Assembly: GCA_026706635.1 (NCBI GenBank)
Contig: JAPOYJ010000027.1
Location: 1-45,902 of the forward strand
Direction: 5' to 3'
Length of the DNA: 45,902 nucleotides
Origin: Gemmatimonadota bacterium
GTDB lineage: Bacteria; Gemmatimonadota; Gemmatimonadetes; Longimicrobiales; Gaopeijiaceae
Positions 7,999-16,813 of this stretch are shown in pieces. The notes beneath the pieces were generated by a model. The model ran no database searches. It had not been told where the DNA came from and was given only the letters and a program-made list of their open reading frames with translations. Numbering within the stretch: position 1 is the stretch's first letter; each line of letters starts with the position of its first letter. The translations under genes were made by a program, and so were the position numbers.

Positions 7999-9234
7999 TT
8001 GTCGTCTTACAGCTATGCGCAGATCCCCGCCGACGGCGGGAGGATCCTCGGCGACACCGGCGACCGAGTCGTCCCCGACACTCCGATCGTCCCCTTCATC
8101 GAAGGAGACGGGACAGGTCCCGACATCTGGGCGGCGACGCGGAGCGTGGTCGACGCAGCCGTGCAGAAGGCGTACGGGGGAGCGCGCCGGATCGCGTGGA
8201 TGGAGGTCTACGCTGGCGAGAAGGCCCGCAGGGTGACTGGCGACTGGCTCCCGCAGGAGACGCTGGCGGCGCTGGCGGAGTTCAGGGTGGCGATCAAGGG
8301 ACCGCTCACCACTCCGGTCGGCCGTGGCATCCGCTCGCTCAATGTGGCGCTCCGGCAGGCGCTGGATCTGTACTCGTGCATTCGTCCGGTGCGGTGGATC
8401 CCCGGCGTGCCATCGCCGGTGCGGGAGCCCGAGAGGGTGGATCTGGTGATCTTCCGCGAGAACACCGAGGACGTCTATGCGGGGATCGAGTGGGCATCGA
8501 GGACTCCCGAGGCCGAGCGGGTACGCGACTTCCTGCAGGGGTCGATGGGCGCCTCGGTCCGCGAGGGGAGCGGGATTGGGATCAAGCCGATCAGCCCCTT
8601 CGGGACCAGGCGCCATGTGGCGGCCGCGATCCGCTACGCCCTCTCCCGGGGCAGGGATTCGGTCACCCTGGTGCACAAGGGCAACATCATGAAGCACACC
8701 GAGGGGGCGTTCCGCGACTGGGGGTACGAGGTGGCGGCCGAGCGCTTTGCCGACTCCACCGTGCCGGAGGCGCGCCTCCTTGATGGCGAGGAGCGGCGGG
8801 GGCGCGTCGTAGTCAAGGACCGGATTGCCGACTCGATGTTCCAGCAGGTGCTCCTCCGCCCCCACGAGTACTCGGTCCTCGCCACGCCCAACCTGAATGG
8901 CGACTACCTTTCGGACGCATGCGCGGCGCAGGTCGGCGGGCTCGGGATGGCGCCAGGCGCCAACGTCGGCGACTCGGTGGCGCTCTTCGAGGCGACGCAC
9001 GGAACCGCGCCCAAGTACGCGGGGATGAACCGGGTCAACCCCGGATCGCTGATCCTCTCGGCTGCGATGATGCTGGATCACCTCGGCTGGGAGGAGGCGG
9101 CGAGGGCCGTCGGACGCGGCGTGGAGGGGGCGGTCGCGGCCAGACGGGTGACCTACGACCTGGAGCGCCAGATGCGGGGCGCGACCCGGGTCTCGACATC
9201 CGGTTTCGGCGAGACGATCGTCGAGCAGATGTAG
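7999..9234 (+). CDS. icd: Isocitrate dehydrogenase (NADP-dependent)
   Basis: A 411-residue protein, close in size to the 416-residue E. coli enzyme, which oxidises isocitrate to 2-oxoglutarate in the TCA cycle. Seen: [11 protein letters not shown] at the N-terminus, [23 protein letters not shown] with the substrate-binding serine, [29 protein letters not shown], and [20 protein letters not shown]. In the last block the Lys-Tyr pair and following Val match the NADP-binding residues of E. coli Icd, so NADP rather than NAD is expected. The start is a TTG; an AGGAG seven bases upstream (7987-7991) supports it, and no ATG suits the family start. It opens the plus-strand housekeeping run; pepA follows after eight bases. 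Confidence 0.95.
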   Translation: MSSYSYAQIPADGGRILGDTGDRVVPDTPIVPFIEGDGTGPDIWAATRSVVDAAVQKAYGGARRIAWMEVYAGEKARRVTGDWLPQETLAALAEFRVAIKGPLTTPVGRGIRSLNVALRQALDLYSCIRPVRWIPGVPSPVREPERVDLVIFRENTEDVYAGIEWASRTPEAERVRDFLQGSMGASVREGSGIGIKPISPFGTRRHVAAAIRYALSRGRDSVTLVHKGNIMKHTEGAFRDWGYEVAAERFADSTVPEARLLDGEERRGRVVVKDRIADSMFQQVLLRPHEYSVLATPNLNGDYLSDACAAQVGGLGMAPGANVGDSVALFEATHGTAPKYAGMNRVNPGSLILSAAMMLDHLGWEEAARAVGRGVEGAVAARRVTYDLERQMRGATRVSTSGFGETIVEQM

Positions 9235-9241
9235 AGCGGCA

Positions 9242-10753
9242 GTGCAGCTAGAGCTTGCCCACGCCCCCCCGGAGAGGGTGGAGACCCCGCTGATGGTCGC
9301 GCTCGTGGCGGCGGACCGTCCCTTCGAGGATCTCCGGGATCTCGACGCGGCCTCGGGGAGGACGCTCTCGCTGGCCGCGGCCTCCGGCGACTTTCGCGGA
9401 CGCTCCGGCGAGTGTCTGCTAGGGTACGCGGCCGATGGAAAGGGACCGCGCCGGGTGCTCTTCCTGGGGGTGGGCGATGCTGCGTCCGCCGCCCCGGAGG
9501 AGCTGCGATCGGCGGCCGGCAGGGCGGTGCGGGAGGCCGAGCGCTGCCGGGTGACGTCGCTTGCCCTCTGCGCCGACCACCTGTCGGACTCGGTCGACGA
9601 GGCGGCCGTCCATTCGCTCGCCGAGGGTCTGGCGCTCGCCTCCTGGCGCTACGACGAGCTCAGGTCGCGGGGAGCGGCCGAGGGCGGGGGAGCTCTCGAA
9701 GACCCTCCTCCTCCAATGGTGGAGTCGGTGCTCATCGCCGGCAGGCGGGCGTCTGGCTGGGAGGGGGCGCTCGCGAGGGGCAGGCTCTTCGCCGACGCCG
9801 AGAACTGGGCTCGCACGCTGCAGGCCCGGCCCGGCAATGTGGCGACTCCGTCGCACCTGGCTGCCGAGGCGCGGCGAATGGCCGACGAGGTGGGTCTCGA
9901 GTGCAACGTCCTGGGCCCCGAGGAGCTGGAGGAGGAGGGGATGGGGGCGTTGCTCGCGGTGTCGAGAGGGTCTCGCGAGGAGCCCCGCCTCATTGTGCTT
10001 CGCCACCGGGGAGGAAAGTCCGGCGAGGCGCCGCTCGTACTGGTCGGCAAGGGCCTTACCTTCGATGCCGGGGGTATTTCGCTCAAGCCAGCCAAGGGCA
10101 TGGAGAAGATGAAGTACGACATGTCCGGGGGCGCGGCCGTCTTGGGAGCAATGCTGGCGGTGGGGCGCCTCGGCCTGGAGGCGAATGTGGCGGCGGTGGT
10201 CCCGTGCGCCGAGAATCTGCCCGGGGGGATGGCGACTAAGCCGGGCGACGTGGTGCGCACCCGCGCCGGCAAGTCCGTCGAGGTGGTGAATACGGATGCC
10301 GAGGGCCGCCTGATCCTCGCCGACGCGCTGGACTACGCCAAGGGGTGGAGGCCGGCGGCCGTCGTGGACTGCGCCACCCTCACCGGGGCCTGCGTCGTGG
10401 CGCTCGGCCACCACAGGTCCGCCCTCCTCGGCAGCGACGGGGAGCTTGCGCGCGAGATCCTCGCCGCGGGGGAGCGCTCCGGCGAGCGGTGCTGGTGGCT
10501 CCCGATGGGCGCCGAGTACCGCAAGCAGCTCGACAGCGAGTGCGCCGACCTGAAGAATGTGGGCGGGCGGGCCGCCGGGACGATCACTGCCGCCTGCTTC
10601 CTGGCCGAGTTCGCCGGAGACGCGCCCTGGGCGCACCTGGACATCGCCGGAACGGCCTACGGCAGCAGCGACCGGCCGTACCTGAGGGACGGCCCCACGG
10701 GGGCGCCCTGCCGACTCCTCCTAGAGTGGCTATGGGCGCGGGCGGGCCGATGA
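9242..10753 (+). CDS. pepA: Leucyl aminopeptidase, M17 family (PepA)
   Basis: A 503-residue cytosolic leucyl aminopeptidase, the same length as E. coli PepA. The catalytic C-terminal domain contains LVGKGLTFDAGGISLKPAKG with the metal-binding Lys and Asp, MSGGAAVLGAM, and the signature NTDAEGRLILADAL with metal ligands and the catalytic Arg. It releases N-terminal residues from peptides using two metal ions. GTG start at 9242. The TGA stop overlaps the ATG of the next gene (ATGA), which implies translational coupling to the outer-membrane protein gene. Confidence 0.94.
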   Translation: MQLELAHAPPERVETPLMVALVAADRPFEDLRDLDAASGRTLSLAAASGDFRGRSGECLLGYAADGKGPRRVLFLGVGDAASAAPEELRSAAGRAVREAERCRVTSLALCADHLSDSVDEAAVHSLAEGLALASWRYDELRSRGAAEGGGALEDPPPPMVESVLIAGRRASGWEGALARGRLFADAENWARTLQARPGNVATPSHLAAEARRMADEVGLECNVLGPEELEEEGMGALLAVSRGSREEPRLIVLRHRGGKSGEAPLVLVGKGLTFDAGGISLKPAKGMEKMKYDMSGGAAVLGAMLAVGRLGLEANVAAVVPCAENLPGGMATKPGDVVRTRAGKSVEVVNTDAEGRLILADALDYAKGWRPAAVVDCATLTGACVVALGHHRSALLGSDGELAREILAAGERSGERCWWLPMGAEYRKQLDSECADLKNVGGRAAGTITAACFLAEFAGDAPWAHLDIAGTAYGSSDRPYLRDGPTGAPCRLLLEWLWARAGR

Positions 10754-12831
10754 GATCGAAGAGGCTTTTGGCACCGCTGCTCGCACTCATGGCGGTGTGG
10801 GCGGGCGAGTCGATCGCGGCGCAGGACCCGCCCGACTCGGTAGTGGTCGAGTCGGACTCGGCGGACGCGACTCCAGACTCCATTGCCCTCCCCGCCGACT
10901 CGGTGGTCTCGGCGGCCGACTCGCTCGAGGTCGGAGGCGGCGATCCGGGAGTCGAGGCTCCGGACACCTTGGCCGTCGATGCACCGGACACCTTGGCTGC
11001 CGATGCACCGGGTGCCGGAGGTGGCGGGGTCATAGCTGCAGGCGACACCCTGCCCGCGCCCGCTGGCGACAGCGTCGCACACGACACCGTGCCGCGCCCC
11101 CCGGTCTTTCCCTCGCTACCGGACCCCACACCCGACGACCCCATCGCAGGCGTCTGGGAGTGGGACCGAAGGGAGCTGCTGGGCGCGCGCGGGCAGACGC
11201 TCTGGGAGCTCCTGGCGGAGATCCCGGGGCTCATCGCCGTGAGGAGCGGCGACTTCGGCCATGCAACGGCGGTCTTCCCGGTAGGATACGCCGGGGGTGG
11301 GCTTCGGCTCTACTACGACGGCGTGGAGCATCTGCCGCTCGAAGGGTCGCTCCCCGATCTGGCGCGCATCCCGCTCTCCGGGCTGGAGAGCGTCAGGGTG
11401 GTGCAGCGCCCGGGCGGTGTCGAAGTCCGCCTCCGCCGCCTCGTCCACAGCGATGGCCGTCCGTCGTCGCTCATTGAGGCCGGTACCGGTGACCTGGACA
11501 CCAACCTCCTTCGCGCGACCTTCTCCCTTCCCAGCCTCTTGGGCGGGAAGGGGGCGCTGGCGCTCGATCGGCTCGACACGCAGGGCCGCGACGACCCGGG
11601 GTCGATGACCGGCTTCTGGTTTCGCTACAGTGTGCACTCCGGCGACCGCGCCGGCCTCCGCTACGAGCTGCGGCGCATGGCGACCGATCGGGTCGCATTC
11701 GAGGATTCGCCGACGGAGGCCACGCGCTCCGACTGGACGCTGCACGGACGCCTGGCGGTGGCCGATGGACTCCTTGCCGAGGGCTGGGCGACCCGTGCCT
11801 CGGTGGCCGTGGACGACACCACCGAGTCGTTTCCCTTCTCTGTCGAGGCGCGGGGGCAGCGCGGAGTGCGCCTGACCGGAGCGCGGGGCCCCCTCTGGGC
11901 CAGGATCGCCGCTCGATTCAACGAGGGCGAGGGCGTGGCCGACAACGAGCTTGGCGCGGAGCTCGCGGCGCGCGCCGGCGTCTGGGGAGGGGTCAGCGCG
12001 AAGACTTGGAGGGAGTCGTGGGACGAGCGCACCGGCACCGGGTACGCCGTGCGCGGATGGGCTACGCCGCACCCCTTCGCCGCGCTCTTCGTCGAACACG
12101 GCCAGGGCGCCCGCTCGGTCCCCTTCCTGGTCCCGCTGCCCCCCGAAGAGCCCGACACCGTGGAGGTCGGCGACACAGTAGAGGTCGACGACACCGTAGA
12201 GGTCGCCGAGGAGCGGACTAACCGCTTCACCGATCGGACCGGCACCCGGCTCGGCGCGCGCGCCCGCTGGCGGGGCTACGAGGCGACGGTCTCGCGCCTC
12301 TGGATCGAGGCGGACTCGGTGTGGCCCACGGAGCTGCTCTTCGACCGGGGGGGGCTGATGCTCCCGCAGCTGCCCCGTCGCGGTTGGGAGGTGGCGTGGA
12401 GGCTGCCCGTCTGGCCCAAGGGGATGGCCCTGACCGGCGAGGTCCACTTCTGGGAGGATACCGACACCATGGAGGCGCCCCCTCCCTACTTCCCCGACTA
12501 CATCTACCGGGCCAGCCTCTCCCTCCACCGCACCTACCTGGAGAGCGGCAACTTCGAGCTGTGGGTCGACCTCGGGGTGCACGGACGCCCGCCGATGAGC
12601 ATCCCGATTCCGGAGGATACGCTCCTGCTGGAAGACGACGAGGATCCGGTTCCGCAGTCGGTCCCCTTCTACCAGAACTGGTACTTCCGCCTTCAGATGC
12701 GGATTCACACCCTCATTATCTTCGCCACCGTCGAGAACTTCACGCTCCGAGAGAACAACCAGGACCTGCCGGGTGTGCTCCTGCCGATCAATCGCGGCAT
12801 GTACGGGGTGAGGTGGTCGTTCTGGAACTGA
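10750..12831 (+). CDS. Outer-membrane beta-barrel protein with TonB-plug-like domain
   Basis: A 693-residue exported protein. Residues 1-24 form a signal peptide (LLAPLLALMAVWAGESIAAQ). A long Asp/Pro/Ala/Ser linker with repeated PDSV and PDTL units follows (about 25-125). A plug-like domain comes next: LWELLAEIPGLIAVRSGDFG, then LRLYYDGVEHLP, then SVRVVQRPGGVEVRLR, the pattern of TonB-dependent receptor plugs. The rest alternates like a beta barrel and ends in VRWSFWN, a C-terminal aromatic strand suited to outer-membrane insertion. No TonB box is clear. The substrate is unknown. It is coupled to pepA by an ATGA overlap. The low-complexity linker may span the periplasm. Confidence 0.75.
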   Translation: MRSKRLLAPLLALMAVWAGESIAAQDPPDSVVVESDSADATPDSIALPADSVVSAADSLEVGGGDPGVEAPDTLAVDAPDTLAADAPGAGGGGVIAAGDTLPAPAGDSVAHDTVPRPPVFPSLPDPTPDDPIAGVWEWDRRELLGARGQTLWELLAEIPGLIAVRSGDFGHATAVFPVGYAGGGLRLYYDGVEHLPLEGSLPDLARIPLSGLESVRVVQRPGGVEVRLRRLVHSDGRPSSLIEAGTGDLDTNLLRATFSLPSLLGGKGALALDRLDTQGRDDPGSMTGFWFRYSVHSGDRAGLRYELRRMATDRVAFEDSPTEATRSDWTLHGRLAVADGLLAEGWATRASVAVDDTTESFPFSVEARGQRGVRLTGARGPLWARIAARFNEGEGVADNELGAELAARAGVWGGVSAKTWRESWDERTGTGYAVRGWATPHPFAALFVEHGQGARSVPFLVPLPPEEPDTVEVGDTVEVDDTVEVAEERTNRFTDRTGTRLGARARWRGYEATVSRLWIEADSVWPTELLFDRGGLMLPQLPRRGWEVAWRLPVWPKGMALTGEVHFWEDTDTMEAPPPYFPDYIYRASLSLHRTYLESGNFELWVDLGVHGRPPMSIPIPEDTLLLEDDEDPVPQSVPFYQNWYFRLQMRIHTLIIFATVENFTLRENNQDLPGVLLPINRGMYGVRWSFWN

Positions 12832-12862
12832 CCTCGGCCCAGAGGCGGGGCGGGCGCGGACT

Positions 12863-13795
12863 ATGGCGGGCCAGCCCGTGATCCGCAGCATGACGGGGTA
12901 CGGGTCTGGCGAGGAGACGCTGGCCGATGGGACGTCGATCTCCGTCGAGATCAGGACCGTCAACCACCGCCACCTGAATGTGCGGGTGCATCTCCCCAGA
13001 GGTTGGCAGCGCCTAGAGGAGAAGGTCGTCGGCCTCGTGCGGAGTGCGCTGGCACGGGGTAGCGTCACGGTGGCGGTCGGCTGCGAGGGCGGCGTGGAGG
13101 AACCAGCGCCCGTTCTGGACCTGGATCGCGCACGCCACTACGCGGAGCAGTTGCGGGCGCTCTCCCGCGAGCTCGCCTCCGGGGAGGGCGACCACCGAGC
13201 CGTGGTGTCGGTGGAGGCGCTGGTGCGGCTGCCGGGCGTGCTCGCTGCCTCCGAGCCGGCGGTTCCTGCGGTCGACGAGGATGCGCTGGGCAGGTGCGTG
13301 GAGACGGCGCTCGCTGGCGTGGTGGCGATGCGCGAAGCCGAGGGCGGCCGACTGGAGAGTGCGCTTAGGCGGAGTCTGGCGGAGATCGGCGAGGTGGTGG
13401 CCGCGATCGAGGCTGCGGCCCCGGCCCGCCTCCTGCGCGAACGCGATCGCCTACGGGCCAGGGTGGCGGTTCTCGCCGAGAGGCCAGAGGTGGACGAGGA
13501 GCGGCTCGCCCGCGAGATCGCGTACCTGGCCGAACGGTGGGACATCGCCGAGGAGATCGTGCGGATCAGGTCGCACATGGCGCTCTTCGCCGATACGATG
13601 AGCGGTGTCCAGGGGACCGGAGAGGCGGGGGGACCGGCCAGGGTGGGCAGGCGCCTCGGCTTCGTCGTGCAGGAGATGAACCGCGAAGCCAACACCATCG
13701 CCGCAAAGGCGAACGATGCGGCGATCTCCGCCGCGGCGGTTGCGGTGAAGGACAAGCTGGAGGTCGTCCGCGAGCAGCTCGAGAACGTCGAGTGA
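12863..13795 (+). CDS. yicC: YicC family endoribonuclease
   Basis: A 310-residue YicC/YloC family protein; family members have been reported as RNases. The N-terminal block IRSMTGYGSGEETL followed by ISVEIRTVNHRHLNVRVHLPR is the family signature. The C-terminal DUF1732-type block is also present: RLGFVVQEMNREANTIAAKA, then NDAAISAAAVAVKDKLEVVR, then EQLENVE. The ATG at 12863 precedes the signature by few residues. The stop overlaps the GTG of gmk. The yicC-gmk-rpoZ-coaBC order is a widely conserved neighbourhood. Confidence 0.92.
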   Translation: MAGQPVIRSMTGYGSGEETLADGTSISVEIRTVNHRHLNVRVHLPRGWQRLEEKVVGLVRSALARGSVTVAVGCEGGVEEPAPVLDLDRARHYAEQLRALSRELASGEGDHRAVVSVEALVRLPGVLAASEPAVPAVDEDALGRCVETALAGVVAMREAEGGRLESALRRSLAEIGEVVAAIEAAAPARLLRERDRLRARVAVLAERPEVDEERLAREIAYLAERWDIAEEIVRIRSHMALFADTMSGVQGTGEAGGPARVGRRLGFVVQEMNREANTIAAKANDAAISAAAVAVKDKLEVVREQLENVE

Positions 13796-14502
13796 GGAGC
13801 GAGCCCGCCGCGCTCGTCCTAGTCGGCCCTTCGGGCGCGGGGAAGACGACCATCGCGAGGCGCGTCGTGGCGAGCCGTCCGGACCGCTTCGTGTTCTCGG
13901 TGTCGGCGACCACCAGGAGACCACGCCCCGGGGAGGAGCACGGTCGCGAGTACCTCTTCGTGTCGCGGGCCGACTTCGGGGCGATGGTCGCGGGCGGCGA
14001 GCTCCTGGAGCACGCGGAGGTGCACGGCGACCACTACGGCACGCCCTTGGCGGGCATTCGCCGTGCGGGACGCCGAGCTCCGGTCCTCGACATCGATGTG
14101 CAGGGTGCCGCACAGGTGCTGCGGCATGGTGTGGGCGCATGCGTTATCTTCATCGTCCCCCCGGATGTGGCCGCGTGGTTCGACCGCCTGGGCGGCAGGG
14201 GCACGGAGTCGCCGAGCCAGATCGTGCGCCGCCTGCGCACCTCGCTCGGGGAGCTTGGAGGTGCCCCTGGCTTCGAGTGCTTTGTCGTCAACGATGCGCT
14301 GGACCAGGCGGTGGCCGACGTCCTGGCCCACTGGCGGGGAGCGCCTCCGAGCCGGATCGGAGCGCCGGAGGCGGCGGCCCTCTGCCGCGATCTGGAGGCG
14401 GGTGCGCGGGCCGAGATCGCACGGCTGCGGGCGCTCGGGGGGAGTGCGGCCGCCGAGCGGGCCTCCGGCCACGCGCATGGGGCCAGGGTAGAGGACAGCT
14501 AG
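13792..14502 (+). CDS. gmk: Guanylate kinase
   Basis: A 236-residue guanylate kinase (GMP + ATP to GDP + ADP). Near the N-terminus is the P-loop GPSGAGKTT, then FSVSATTRRPRPGEEHGREY (the GMP-binding region), LLEHAEVHGDHYGTP, and VLDIDVQGAAQV. Canonical enzymes are about 205 residues; this one has a C-terminal extension rich in Ala and Arg after the core. The GTG at 13792, which overlaps the yicC stop, was chosen because the P-loop follows about ten residues later. Upstream codons in this frame belong to yicC. It is followed by rpoZ after 15 bases. Confidence 0.94.
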   Translation: MRSEPAALVLVGPSGAGKTTIARRVVASRPDRFVFSVSATTRRPRPGEEHGREYLFVSRADFGAMVAGGELLEHAEVHGDHYGTPLAGIRRAGRRAPVLDIDVQGAAQVLRHGVGACVIFIVPPDVAAWFDRLGGRGTESPSQIVRRLRTSLGELGGAPGFECFVVNDALDQAVADVLAHWRGAPPSRIGAPEAAALCRDLEAGARAEIARLRALGGSAAAERASGHAHGARVEDS

Positions 14503-14517
14503 CAGCCAGGAGAACCG

Positions 14518-14736
14518 ATGAGGGTATTCACCGCCGCCGAGGTGGCCGAGCACAACCAGAGCAAGTACCAGGGCGTCCTCGTAGCCGCCAGGTACGCCCG
14601 CGAGCTGAACATCCTCCCGATGGAGGCGCGCCCGCTGGCCGACCAGAAGAAGCTCTCCACCCGGGCCCTGGAGGCGATCACCTCGGGACAGGTCGAATAC
14701 CGACTGGTCAGGCGCCGCCGACCGGAAGCCGAGTAG
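14518..14736 (+). CDS. rpoZ: RNA polymerase omega subunit
   Basis: A 72-residue protein with the omega-subunit pattern. It has an N-terminal FTAAEVAEHNQSKYQGVLVA, where a helix leads into ARYARELN, then the short acidic/hydrophobic segment, then KKLSTRALEAITSGQVEYRL. In canonical omega the last part is the conserved xAxxEIxxGxI element. Length fits a short omega. AGGAG lies upstream of the ATG at a proper distance. Its place between gmk and coaBC is the conserved location, which adds weight to the assignment. Confidence 0.88.
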   Translation: MRVFTAAEVAEHNQSKYQGVLVAARYARELNILPMEARPLADQKKLSTRALEAITSGQVEYRLVRRRRPEAE

Positions 14737-14742
14737 CTGGAG

Positions 14743-15999
14743 GTGGAGTCCGGCGTTGCGACGCCGGGCGCCCGGGTGCCGTCGCCACCCTGGGCGGGCA
14801 ACCGGGTCGTGCTGGGGGTCTGCGGAGGCGTGGCGGCGTACAAGTCCGTCCAGCTGGCCCGCGACCTGACGCTGCTGGGTGCCGAGGTCGACGTGGTCCT
14901 GACGGACGCCGCCCGCCGCTTCGTCGCGCCTCTCTCCTTCGAGGGCGTGACCGGCCGGGGTGCGCTGGTCGATCTCTTCGCGGTCGGCGGTGCCGCTCTG
15001 CACATATCGCTGGGCCGCGACGCCGACTGCGTCTGCATCGCGCCCGCCACCGCCGACTTCATCGCACGGGCAGCGTCTGGACGTGCCAGCGACCTCCTCT
15101 CGACTGTGATGGTCGCCGCCGACGCTTCGGTGGTGCTGGCCCCCGCCATGAACGACCGGATGTACGCACACACCCCCACGCGCGAGAACCTCGCGACGCT
15201 CGCGGCCAGGGGGTGCTCGGTCGTGGGCCCTGTCGCTGGCCCCCTGGCGGTGGGCGAGGGGGAGGGGCTGGGAAGGATGGCGGCGCCCGGCGACATCGTG
15301 GACGCAGTGGGCCGGGCCCTCGGGCGCGAGGGCGCGCTGGTCGGTGCCAGGGTGCTGGTGACCGGCGGCCCCACTCGCGAGCACGTCGACCAGGTCCGCT
15401 ACTTCGGCAATCGCTCCTCCGGCAAGACGGGGGTGGCGCTGGCCCGCGCGGCGTGGATGCGCGGGGCCGAGGTGACGCTCGTGACCGGGCCGTCCGCACT
15501 TCCGATGCCGTTGGGCGTCGAGGTGGTGGCGGTCGAGTCGGCACGGGAGATGCGGGACGCGGTACTCGATGTAGCCGAAGGCGCGACGGCGGCCATCTTC
15601 TCGGCGGCCGTCTCGGACTATTGCCCCATCGATCGCACTCGGGGCAAGATCAGGCGGAGCGAGGTGGGGGACAGCTGGTCGGTCGCGCTCGCCGCCAACC
15701 CCGATGTGGCTGCCGCCGCGGTCTCGGCGATGAAGCCTGGGTCGGTTGCGGTCGGCTTCGCGCTCGAGGTCGACGACCTGGTGTCGCGTGCCACGACGAA
15801 GATCCGAGAGAAGGGGTTCGACCTGATTGTGGGCAACCTCGCGACCGAGCCCGACAGCGGCTTCGAGGCGGATACGAACCGGGTCACGATCGTGCATTCG
15901 GACGGCTCCGCCCGGGAGCTGCCGCTCATGGACAAATTCCGCGTCGCGTGGGAGGTGGTGGAGATCGTGGAGAAGCGGGTGGCAGCGCGTGAATCCTGA
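14743..15999 (+). CDS. coaBC: Bifunctional phosphopantothenoylcysteine decarboxylase / phosphopantothenate-cysteine ligase
   Basis: A 418-residue CoaBC protein catalysing two successive steps of coenzyme A synthesis. The N-terminal flavoprotein half has VVLGVCGGVAAYKSVQLARD, LHISLGRDADCVCIAPATAD, and VLAPAMNDRMY with the PxMNxxM motif of CoaC. The C-terminal half has VLVTGGPTREHVDQVRYFGN, RSSGKTGVALARAA and later FSAAVSDYCP of CoaB. The GTG start at 14743 gives a short N-terminal extension. It begins seven bases after rpoZ and its stop overlaps the udg start by 11 bases. Confidence 0.94.
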   Translation: MESGVATPGARVPSPPWAGNRVVLGVCGGVAAYKSVQLARDLTLLGAEVDVVLTDAARRFVAPLSFEGVTGRGALVDLFAVGGAALHISLGRDADCVCIAPATADFIARAASGRASDLLSTVMVAADASVVLAPAMNDRMYAHTPTRENLATLAARGCSVVGPVAGPLAVGEGEGLGRMAAPGDIVDAVGRALGREGALVGARVLVTGGPTREHVDQVRYFGNRSSGKTGVALARAAWMRGAEVTLVTGPSALPMPLGVEVVAVESAREMRDAVLDVAEGATAAIFSAAVSDYCPIDRTRGKIRRSEVGDSWSVALAANPDVAAAAVSAMKPGSVAVGFALEVDDLVSRATTKIREKGFDLIVGNLATEPDSGFEADTNRVTIVHSDGSARELPLMDKFRVAWEVVEIVEKRVAARES

Positions 16000-16750
16000 G
16001 GTGCGCGGTGCCCTCGCGGCATACCTGGAGCAGCGCCGCCGCCTCGGCGAACCCGATCTGGTGCTCCACGGCCTCGATCGAAGGCAGGCGCTCGCCAGGG
16101 CGGCGCAGACACCGAGGCGGATCGTCTCCGCAGACTCTCCGGCACCGGCCGCCATCCCCGCCGACCTCGCGCAGGTCGTCGGCGACCTCGACCACGATCA
16201 GCTGCGCGATGCCGCGCTGGCCTGCACCCGCTGCCGCCTCTCGGATGGTCGGCAGCACGTCGTCTTCGCCGATGGCAATCCGGAGGCGCGGGTGATGGTT
16301 GTCGGCGAGGCGCCCGGCGCGAGAGAGGACGCCACCGGGTTGCCCTTCGTCGGCCAGGCGGGCCGGCTCCTGGATCTGATGCTCGCTTCGGTGGGGCTCT
16401 CCCGGCGCGAGTCGGTCTACATCTGCAACGTCCTCAAGTGCCGTCCCCCCGGAAACCGCGACCCGCTCCCCGACGAGATCGAGAGCTGTGCGCCGCTCCT
16501 CAAGAGACAGATCGAGGTCGTGGACCCCGAGGTGCTCGTCGGCGTCGGGTCCTTCGCCGCGAGGTGGCTCGTGGGCCGGAAGGGGCCCCTCGGCAAGCTG
16601 CGGGGCGAGGTGCACAGCTACCAGGGCGTTCCCCTCGTGGTGACGTACCACCCTGCGGCGCTCCTTCGCAACCCCAGCCTCAGCCGTCTCGCGTGGGCCG
16701 ACCTGCAACTCCTCTGCCAAGTGATCGACGGAGCGGACAGTGCCGCATAG
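15989..16750 (+). CDS. Uracil-DNA glycosylase, family 4 (iron-sulfur)
   Basis: A 253-residue type 4 uracil-DNA glycosylase, which removes uracil from DNA for base-excision repair. The N-terminal ~70 residues are variable. Then comes LACTRCRL with the first two cluster cysteines, VVGEAPGAREDATGLPFVGQAG (motif 1, cut here into GEAPGA and GLPFVG), YICNVLKCRPPGNRDP with further cysteines, and VTYHPAALLRNP (motif 2). This is the expected order. The GTG at 15989 is inferred from the overlap with coaBC and reading frame; a later start is possible since the N-terminus is not conserved. Confidence 0.9.
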   Translation: MNPEVRGALAAYLEQRRRLGEPDLVLHGLDRRQALARAAQTPRRIVSADSPAPAAIPADLAQVVGDLDHDQLRDAALACTRCRLSDGRQHVVFADGNPEARVMVVGEAPGAREDATGLPFVGQAGRLLDLMLASVGLSRRESVYICNVLKCRPPGNRDPLPDEIESCAPLLKRQIEVVDPEVLVGVGSFAARWLVGRKGPLGKLRGEVHSYQGVPLVVTYHPAALLRNPSLSRLAWADLQLLCQVIDGADSAA

Positions 16751-16813
16751 CCGCTTCGGGGCAGCTTCGGGCGGGCTGCTGGCAGTCCGTGGATTAGAGG
16801 CAGGGGGCCGGCG

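Noticed and set aside
11116-13068. Minus-strand open frame of 650 codons
   Set aside because: It is antisense to the outer-membrane protein gene and the start of yicC, with shadow-frame composition.
13819-16155. Long minus-strand open frame of 778 codons
   Set aside because: It lies antisense to gmk, rpoZ, coaBC and udg, whose families are certain; the translation is rich in Arg, Pro, His and Ala as expected from a GC-rich antisense frame.
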